From: DATKEJ01 sp963768715
GTDB lineage: Bacteria; Bacteroidota; Rhodothermia; Rhodothermales; DATKEJ01
Length of the DNA: 64,000 bases
NCBI GenBank assembly: GCA_963768715.1
Contig: CAVYJC010000009.1
Coordinates: forward strand, 166,288 to 230,287
Direction: 5' to 3'
Position numbers and translations under genes: made by a program. Below are positions 58,271 through 64,000 of the stretch, piece after piece. Below the pieces are notes generated by a model. It did not search any database and was not told the DNA's origin. It saw only the letters and a program-made list of their open reading frames with translations. How positions within the stretch are numbered: position 1 is the stretch's first letter; the number at the start of each line of letters is the position of its first letter.

Positions 58271-59045
58271 CTAGTTGACGGAAGTACTTTCGGTCAGGAG
58301 TTCATTGTGGAGGTTGAGTTGTCGAACTGCCTCAGAAGTGCCACCGCTAAGAATCTCTCCTGCCTCAGCCAATGTGACTAAGCGGGGAGGGAGAAAACTC
58401 CGTTGTGGACTCCCCCAATCTTTTTGCGGCAGCAAAACATCTGTCGTAAAGCAGAGACAATCGGGATGCGGAATAACAGGCACCATTGATGTTGGAAAGA
58501 CTCCTCTTCCCAAACCGTACAAATCGAGTTTAGCAAAGAGGTCACAAACATCCGGAATCGGATGCCGAGTACTCAGGTTCCATCGGGTCCCTGACACGAC
58601 CCTGGAGTCCTGAGCGCTTCTGATGCTGGCTCTCGTGCTGCACGGCATGTATCGCCATCCGCGCTATCGTTCTGGCAATTCGACCGACTTTGCCCGCTAT
58701 CTCAACCAGATCCCGCGTCGAGCTTGGCTCGGCACTCGCTACCCATCTTAGGAGGTGTTCACCGTTCCCATATTGGGCCAAGGCAGATGCGGCCCGGTCG
58801 TCGCGTTCGACGATGGCTTGGGTGACTCGTCTTACCAGCAGTTGCGGCGAGGTGGCAATAGTCGCGTCAACGCTGATCGCTGCAACTACCGCTGCGGTCG
58901 GCACCGAGAATTCGAGTTGGAGTGAGTCAATGCAGAATCTCACAAGAGCTGCCAAAGCCCTGTCCGTCAGTATCGCTCCGCCTTTTCGGCGAGTCTCAAG
59001 TACGGACTTAATCCACGCAACCCGGGAATCTTGGCGGCTTGTCAT
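58271..59045 (-). pseudogene. Frameshifted phage minor head / head-morphogenesis protein
   Basis: The upstream frame (59045 to about 58600) gives a helical region ending RIARTIARMAIHAVQHE, like the 'RTIARTE' helix of phage minor head proteins. The downstream frame (about 58610 to 58271) then carries the diagnostic block: GTRWNLSTRHPIPDVCD, then LYGLGRGVFP and VIPHPDCLCF. This W-LS-RHP-DxCD then HPxCLC pattern is typical of SPP1 gp7/Mu gpF-like head proteins. The frames shift between 58542 and 58648, so the gene is broken. It shows that a phage or prophage once occupied this area. Confidence 0.65.
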
Positions 59046-59235
59046 CGTCCGGTTTCTTGAGGCCGTACTTTAATTGTTTCGCAGGGCCAATTTGATCGGT
59101 CATGGTAGCATCGAAACATAACAAGCACAATCTAATGGCCAGTCTCAAGAGAATGGTAGCCACTAGACCTAGCGTCCTTCCGGTGAAAGTGAACGTGCGT
59201 TTCAGTAGTGCGGGGAGACCCAAGAAACCGAATAC

Positions 59236-59466
59236 TTAATCGAATTGGTTCACCTGCTGCTCCCCAATATTCACCTGCCCCTGATTGTGAAGCTTGCGAC
59301 ACTTTGGCAGGTAGCCCCCGCGCGTGTAGGGTCTGTTGAATTGTTGGATTATCGGGCAGCCGACGCCCGCCGTTTGCACCCCAAGGCCCTGCAGACGGCG
59401 TAGGGCGTCTCGATCTAAGAGGGGGCACGAGAATAGGCCCCGTAACCGATCACGAGAGGGGGTGAA
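59236..59466 (-). pseudogene. Second phage-type remnant with the same C-terminal tail
   Basis: An uninterrupted minus-strand frame of about 76 codons without a clear start, containing LLDRDALRRLQGLGVQT and VGCPIIQQFNRP and ending in HNQGQVNIGEQQVN before a TAA (59236-59238). The tail is shared with the remnant at 58099-58246, but the rest differs. Unknown function, probably a truncated phage gene. Confidence 0.45.
59249..59291. repeat. 43-bp direct repeat, copy 2
   Basis: Partner of 58121-58163, 1128 bases away in the same orientation. Together they flank the broken head gene. Confidence 0.85.
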
Positions 59467-59830
59467 CTAGGCGCGATTCTGTGACGCTTGATAAGTGTTA
59501 TTATCACGCGTAAGTCTCTTTTTTCCAATCTGTTAAAGCTTAAGAACGAGGTCGGTTCGGACAAGTTCCACTCCCCCTTGTATGCAGCGTTCCAAGTGCC
59601 GGAGGCATCCCCTCAGTCCATCGCAAATAAACACTCGACCGACCGGCGGCGAACTCGATGGGGGGTACCTCTCTCGCTGCACCCCCCCCCCCCCTTCCGC
59701 CGCCGCGGTCCTGACTGGAGAAAATTCGAGGCTGCCTGGAAGCGGCCCGCCGTGGGATATACCCTCGCAGGATGTCCCGCGCCGCAACCTTACCCTGCAA
59801 GACCAACACACAATCTTCGGGGCAAAATTC
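59467..59830. other. Non-coding stretch with repeat sequences and a 13-C tract
   Basis: No convincing gene. It holds the motif CGATGGGGGGTACC (59656-59669), also at 60373-60386, and a run of 13 C (59682-59694). A GCAAATA-containing segment (59623-59649) resembles, in inverted orientation, the repeats at 62635 and 63874. Confidence 0.6.
59656..59694. repeat. CGATGGGGGGTACC element with poly-C tract, copy 1
   Basis: The 14-base motif is followed 12 bases later by 13 C. The G6 and C13 runs can pair in a hairpin around GTACCTCTCTCGCTGCA. It lies upstream of the exported-protein gene at 59831. Confidence 0.7.
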
Positions 59831-60250
59831 ATGAGAACTCTGTCAAGGGCATTTCGACTGATGCTGACCGCCGTGCTTTTCATGGGGGTCGGCGCAACTC
59901 CGTCCTCGGCCCAGAAACGAACCGAGGTTTACATCGAGCGCAATGCCGATGACCCCTTTGCGGGATCCGTCACTGTGCTCGACTCGTGCAGCCGTCTCGA
60001 GCGCCGTCTGATCATGCAAAACATCAAACGTGACGGGGCTACCGTTAGAAAGGGTCACTACCTCGGCGGCGGATCGTGCGTTCTGCTGCTCGGAACCCGA
60101 ACGTACAACAAGGCCTGGGGATACCGCATCGAGTCGACGGACGAGTTACGCCGGAAGTATCGTCGCATCACATCGGAAGGCATAGAGATGGTATTCAATC
60201 TTTCCGTCGCTGACTACATCATCAAGACGGGCAATTCACACGTTAAATGA
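59831..60250 (+). CDS. Small exported protein, unknown
   Basis: A 139-residue protein with a clear signal peptide (about 1-28, cleaved near SSAQKRTEV). The mature part is basic and beta-rich with two cysteines (SCSRLERRL and GSCVLLLG) that could form a disulfide. I recognise no family. ATG 59831 begins the signal peptide; the longer open frame upstream runs through the repeat tract and is not credible. Confidence 0.65.
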   Translation: MRTLSRAFRLMLTAVLFMGVGATPSSAQKRTEVYIERNADDPFAGSVTVLDSCSRLERRLIMQNIKRDGATVRKGHYLGGGSCVLLLGTRTYNKAWGYRIESTDELRRKYRRITSEGIEMVFNLSVADYIIKTGNSHVK

Positions 60251-60685
60251 CTCGGTCCTGCCCAAATATGCCTAAAAGAGCGTGTGCGTCAGTGCGCCCT
60301 AATGCGAATCGAAATACTCTTCTAACAGACTGATCTACTCCATGCAGGAGTTGACAGCCACCCCGTGATTATCGATGGGGGGTACCCTTTTCGCTCACCC
60401 CCCCTACCCCCCTCGCGCCACGCCCGACCGACATTTTTCGCGAGTTCGTTCGACCGGGCGGGCTTCTGCGTGTCGATTCGCCAACGAAAATTCCACCGTG
60501 GTGGAGAATTGGGCTCGATCGTTTCGAAGACTCCGCATGTCTTTCAGAATGTACTTGCTTTGAAGTCTATTACCTGATCAACGTAGCACTTAGGTTTCCT
60601 GAGTGCGATGGCAAGGTCCGTGATCTGAGTCCATAATGCCCGAGGGTGTCCAGTTGAACCCGAAGATGTCGTAGACGAGGTAGTG
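60251..60685. other. Intergenic stretch with second repeat copy
   Basis: No convincing gene. It contains CGATGGGGGGTACC (60373-60386) followed by two C-rich runs (60396-60410 region). Otherwise nothing is recognised. Confidence 0.6.
60373..60413. repeat. CGATGGGGGGTACC element, copy 2
   Basis: The same 14-base motif as at 59656-59669, followed by TTTTCGCTC and C-runs in the same layout, 717 bases downstream, upstream of the gene at 60686. Confidence 0.7.
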
Positions 60686-61729
60686 ATGAATTTACAGGGT
60701 CAAAGAAGACAGAGCCTCTACTTCGCAGTCCTAAGGGCTGGATTTGTTACGTTGGCCGTCTTTATGATCTCGAAGTGCTCCGGGCAGCAAGAGAAAGGCC
60801 TACAGACCAATGCTTCTGAAACTCGGACAGAAGAGCCGACAGTATCTAAACGATCGGAGGCGAAATCCGAAGCCTCTCAGTCGCCATCCGAGGTCAAGCC
60901 GCGACCAGCACCAGAGCCTCGTGGCAACGTGTTGGCCTATCAAATCAAGCAAAGGGATGACGTTAGCTACGCTGGGACGCCCCGCATGGTTTTTCGGGTT
61001 GTACTGAATGTTCAGTCGCTACCAAAAAGAGATGACATGCGGGTAACTGCGGAGGCGATCTGGCGCGCTGATGGACAGCGATACACCGAGTTCACTGTCT
61101 TCATTTACATGCCGGGGATGGACTGGGAGAGTGTCGCCTACGGAATTGGAGAGTTCAGGCGCTCGGGCCTGAAAGAGTTCGAGGTACACGATTTTGTCCT
61201 AGCAGGGACAAAATGGGAGCAGATGAAAAGTAAGCCAAAGACGGGCATTAAGACTCAAAACAAGATCGCATACCACATTGACCTAAACGTCACTAAGACG
61301 GCTTCCCGAACAATCAATGTCGAAGCGGCGACCAACTTTCCTGATGGGTCTAAGTTCCTTGTCTCCGTGGATCGTGAGTACCACACCAAAGGTGATCCGC
61401 AGACGTACGCAGGAGAAATATTTGATCAGGACATCGCGGTGCGAGACGGAAAGGTCCGAGTCCAGGTAGAAGTGAGCGATGCCCGTTGGTATAGGGAATA
61501 TCAGGAGAAGGCCAGATCGCTGCCGGACCTATTCACACCCATTAAGACGAAGTCGGAGGAAGTGAGGATCCGAGTGCTGTTCTCCCCGATGCGGAGCCAG
61601 CCCAAATCAGTGCTTGCAGTTACGGGTGAGCGAGGCGCTTACATTAGGGGTCCGGATGCCGAAACGTCTGGAGACCTGACCGTCTATTTTGTAGAAAAGA
61701 CTGTCTCGATTCCTTTCACCAATGAATAG
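60686..61729 (+). CDS. Exported or membrane-anchored protein, unknown
   Basis: A 347-residue protein with one N-terminal hydrophobic segment (about 12-30) ending ISKCSG, a poor lipobox, so it could be a lipoprotein or an anchored protein. A charged low-complexity linker (about 35-75; rich in Glu, Ser, Pro) leads to a beta-rich domain (about 80-345). No family is recognised. A GTG one codon before the ATG is an alternative start. Composition is less GC-rich than the core genes. Confidence 0.7.
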   Translation: MNLQGQRRQSLYFAVLRAGFVTLAVFMISKCSGQQEKGLQTNASETRTEEPTVSKRSEAKSEASQSPSEVKPRPAPEPRGNVLAYQIKQRDDVSYAGTPRMVFRVVLNVQSLPKRDDMRVTAEAIWRADGQRYTEFTVFIYMPGMDWESVAYGIGEFRRSGLKEFEVHDFVLAGTKWEQMKSKPKTGIKTQNKIAYHIDLNVTKTASRTINVEAATNFPDGSKFLVSVDREYHTKGDPQTYAGEIFDQDIAVRDGKVRVQVEVSDARWYREYQEKARSLPDLFTPIKTKSEEVRIRVLFSPMRSQPKSVLAVTGERGAYIRGPDAETSGDLTVYFVEKTVSIPFTNE

Positions 61730-61746
61730 CACCGGCAGCGGGCCAA

Positions 61747-62145
61747 CTAATTCTTCTCTGTCATTGCGATGAGCAATGACGATATCTCGACGCAACTGAG
61801 ACCCAGGGATTCGGCGTCGACGGGAATGGACTCGTCCATTGCAGAGAGAAACCCCAGAATGGACATGCTTACACCCCTCCATTTCTGCAAACCCTCCACG
61901 CCTTTCACAGCGGTATCCGCGATCGAGGTTGCGTCTTCTTTGCACTTTCGTTTGAGGCTCTCAATGCGACGAGCGTAAAGTTGGATGAGGCTAGCCGAAA
62001 CGACATTTGTACCTTTGTCAATAGCAGCCAGTTTAGCTTCGGGCGGAGAAAAACTTGTGACCCGAACCGTCTGGCCCAGCGAAGGCGCAGTGATCAGAGC
62101 GAGGAGGAAGAATATCAAAATGTACTTGAGAAGCGACTTCTCCAT
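61747..62145 (-). CDS. Small exported helical protein, unknown
   Basis: A 132-residue protein with a signal peptide (about 1-24, cleaved near SLGQTVRV) and a mainly helical mature part with two cysteines (KRKCKED and LSCVEIS). ATG 62145 starts the signal peptide; 23 more codons are open upstream. It is convergent with the gene ending at 61729. No family is recognised. Confidence 0.6.
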   Translation of the reverse strand: MEKSLLKYILIFFLLALITAPSLGQTVRVTSFSPPEAKLAAIDKGTNVVSASLIQLYARRIESLKRKCKEDATSIADTAVKGVEGLQKWRGVSMSILGFLSAMDESIPVDAESLGLSCVEISSLLIAMTEKN

Positions 62146-62226
62146 GGTGAGCCTCTGAGTGAATGAGAGCAACGTTGACGGAATAGCCGTCGAGGAGTAA
62201 AACTGGCAAGACAATCAAGACCGTAC

Positions 62227-62436
62227 TTAACTACCTAACAAAGCAAGGAAGAAGATCAAAAAGATCAGCCCGATAATGGCCAAGATCACCACGCAGCCAA
62301 CATTCATTGTCTGAAGGAAGCAGCCTTCGTGCTCGACGGGTTCGGGCGGGGGCGCGATTGGCCGACCGCATTTTGGGCAAGTGGGCGCCTGGTCGGAAAC
62401 CTCACTCTTGCAATCGGGACATGTAATTAGCGCCAT
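62227..62436 (-). CDS. Zinc-ribbon single-pass membrane protein
   Basis: A 69-residue protein with an N-terminal zinc ribbon (CPDCKSEVSDQAPTCPKCG, two CxxC knuckles) and a C-terminal transmembrane helix (about 46-67). Such small zinc-ribbon membrane proteins are widespread and uncharacterised. ATG 62436 directly precedes the ribbon. It lies 81 bases upstream of the exported helical protein gene on the same strand. Confidence 0.7.
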   Translation of the reverse strand: MALITCPDCKSEVSDQAPTCPKCGRPIAPPPEPVEHEGCFLQTMNVGCVVILAIIGLIFLIFFLALLGS

Positions 62437-62841
62437 TAGGGATTTCTTTTGATGTGCCGAGGCACCGACTGCCGACAATCTACGAAAATCATACCCCGAG
62501 AGACCTCCAGGTTGGAGGTACGGCGGGCAACCTCATACCCCATGGAAGCCAACTAACCCTATGCATAACATGTAGTTGAAGACGGCTAAGAGCGATAAAC
62601 GCGAAAGGCGGTCCAGGCGTAGGCGGCTTTTGGGCCGCGCGCGGGGCGCTCTCTATTTGCATTCTTCGCCCTGCCCCCTCTCGACCACTGCGTGCCTCTT
62701 TTCGCGCACCCCGTGGGGAGCTGCCACTTGCGGCGGCGGCCGCATATTGGCTCTGGGACATGCTCCCTTTCCCTTGTCAAGAGATAGTGTAACTTGCCTG
62801 ACGTCGAATCAGGTTCAGCAACGCGTATTGCGGGGTTCATC
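62437..62841. other. Intergenic stretch with GC-rich repeat
   Basis: No convincing gene. It holds the 33-base repeat at 62635-62667 and short GC-rich palindromic stretches (GCGGCGGCGGCCGC near 62731). A likely promoter area for the plus-strand gene at 62842. Confidence 0.55.
62635..62667. repeat. 33-bp imperfect direct repeat, copy 1
   Basis: 27 of 33 bases match 63874-63906; all six differences are transitions. The core is CGCTC-CTATTTGC. Confidence 0.75.
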
Positions 62842-63849
62842 ATGAGAGTCCACTCAGCATTGCTATTGATCGCGGTGTCAGTAGGCGCGGTGAAGGAGTC
62901 ATCTGGTCAGGATCCTACCATTTCAGGAAGATGGGCTAACGTTGACTCATCCCTGACATTGGTTCTTGAACTGGAGCAATCTGGTTCCAGCGTGGCGGGG
63001 TCTGGGAAACTCGAAGGTTATCAGGCATTTCAGTCGTTTGACGGAGGTTGGTCTGGACAAACCACTGCAGGCTCGTTCGGTCTGTCTTTCACTGTGGCGG
63101 AAGAGGGCGGTGCTCTCTCCGGCCGTGGAGCGTGGAAGACGGTGACCCCGTCCACGATCGGGGTCACTTCGATCAATAGTATCACAGGGTCGTACGACAG
63201 TTTGTCCATCTCAGCCAATCTGCACTCAGCCACATTGACGAGAAGGTATGTCGGCGACATCACGTTTCCATCGAACGTTGTGACAATTGAGGGCAGCATT
63301 GATGGGGTATCGGTTGACCTCTCGCGCTACGAACCTGTCTATGGTGTTTTGCCGCTCACTGTGTCCGGTCAGTTCTCTCAACCTGTATTTGACCTAACGT
63401 TGAATGTTCAGCGGCTTGGTGAAATCAAGTACACAGGCATCATGTCGAATGCTGGCGACATACTTGCTGGAGAGTTAAATGGGTCGTACCTCGGCACGAG
63501 GAATCTCTTTGTTTCCAGTACAAGCGACGGCACTGGCACAGCTATAGAACACGCCAACCGAGTCCTTGATGGGATTAAGCTACTTCAGAATTTTCCCAAT
63601 CCGTTCAGTCTCGAGACGACGTTTCGCTACTCTCTACACAAGCAGAGCGTCGTGAGCCTTACGGTATTCGATGTACTCGGTAATCGAGTGGCTGCGGTTG
63701 AACGCAATTCCGTGACATCCCCGGGTGAGCACTCAGTTTCTTGGGACGGGAAAGGTTTCGCAGGCAGCAATCTTGCTAACGGGATCTACTTATACAGGAT
63801 CTCGACTTACGACTCACAGGTGAATGGGACCGTTATACTCGCCAAATAG
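62842..63849 (+). CDS. Exported protein with T9SS type A sorting domain
   Basis: A 335-residue protein with a signal peptide (about 1-22, cleaved near SSGQDPT) and a beta-rich domain of glycine/serine strands (about 25-235; SGRWANVDSSLTLVLELEQSG). The C-terminal sorting domain shows LLQNFPNPFSLETTFRYS, LTVFDVLGNRV, WDGKGFAGSNLANGIYLYRIS. ATG 62842 starts the signal peptide; the frame is open 16 codons further upstream. It is flanked by the two copies of the 33-base repeat. Confidence 0.82.
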   Translation: MRVHSALLLIAVSVGAVKESSGQDPTISGRWANVDSSLTLVLELEQSGSSVAGSGKLEGYQAFQSFDGGWSGQTTAGSFGLSFTVAEEGGALSGRGAWKTVTPSTIGVTSINSITGSYDSLSISANLHSATLTRRYVGDITFPSNVVTIEGSIDGVSVDLSRYEPVYGVLPLTVSGQFSQPVFDLTLNVQRLGEIKYTGIMSNAGDILAGELNGSYLGTRNLFVSSTSDGTGTAIEHANRVLDGIKLLQNFPNPFSLETTFRYSLHKQSVVSLTVFDVLGNRVAAVERNSVTSPGEHSVSWDGKGFAGSNLANGIYLYRISTYDSQVNGTVILAK

Positions 63850-63873
63850 GCCAGCCGGGTTGCCAACTCGACC

Positions 63874-63906
63874 CCGCGCGCGAGACGCTCCCTATTTGCG
63901 TTTTCC
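63874..63906. repeat. 33-bp imperfect direct repeat, copy 2
   Basis: Partner of 62635-62667, just downstream of the T9SS gene at 62842-63849, in the same orientation. Confidence 0.75.
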
Positions 63907-64000
63907 ATCAGGCCCCCACTTGGAGGTTCGAAGAACCAGTCCTCACAGCTTGTACTGACCTCAAGTCGCGTTCAACCTTAGGCTCATACATCTGATTGGC

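Noticed and set aside
59582..59830. N-terminal extension of the small exported protein through the poly-C tract
   Set aside because: Low-complexity sequence; the signal peptide clearly starts at ATG 59831.

Overview
The window looks like the chromosome of a marine-type bacterium of the Bacteroidota/Rhodothermota lineage (inference). The evidence is a moderately GC-rich genome with many exported proteins ending in type IX secretion (T9SS) C-terminal domains ('YPNPF' followed by 'GxYxYR'), a PorV-family outer-membrane protein next to a TonB-dependent receptor with a carboxypeptidase-like N-terminal domain, a DksA-like protein that has lost its zinc cysteines, and the gene order ileS-dksA-lspA.

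Layout. 1-16.4 kb: a VWA membrane protein, a YbdK-type carboxylate-amine ligase, an M20 amidohydrolase, a lamin-tail secreted protein, an A-type Fe-S carrier, clpC, a rhomboid protease, a Nudix hydrolase, a T9SS cargo protein, an alpha/beta hydrolase, a fructosamine-kinase/LMW-phosphatase pair and xseA. 16.4-21.3 kb: xseB, dxs, a small Bacteroidota-conserved protein, an RCK potassium channel and an L,D-transpeptidase. 21.3-28.7 kb (minus strand): lepB, lepA (frameshifted), lspA, a DksA-like regulator and ileS. 28.8-36.2 kb (minus strand): an Lrp/methionine gamma-lyase pair, purine nucleoside phosphorylase, DivIVA, YggS, a T9SS protein and a long repeat protein. 36.3-41.5 kb: an ABC exporter (YbbA/YbbP type) divergent from a TesA-type esterase, then a GH3 hexosaminidase. 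41.5-55.4 kb: an envelope locus with a secreted nuclease, two large T9SS proteins, a lipoprotein, a TonB receptor, a PorV protein and an NHL-propeller lipoprotein, probably an outer-membrane uptake or secretion module.

From 56.27 kb, a tRNA-Val gene opens an accessory region running to the window end. It has a tight run of five unrecognised small genes (56.5-58.1 kb), decayed phage head-gene remnants on the minus strand (58.1-59.5 kb), several short GC-rich repeats with a 13-C tract, and small exported proteins of unknown function. The five-gene run is the best candidate here for an undescribed system.

Two patterns cut across the regions. Four short degenerate 7-bp-period tandem arrays lie in intergenic gaps (10.5, 55.4, 56.15 and 56.23 kb). 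Three otherwise intact genes (lepA, the nuclease and the 43.4-kb T9SS protein) carry single-base frameshifts, which suggests assembly indels more than real decay.
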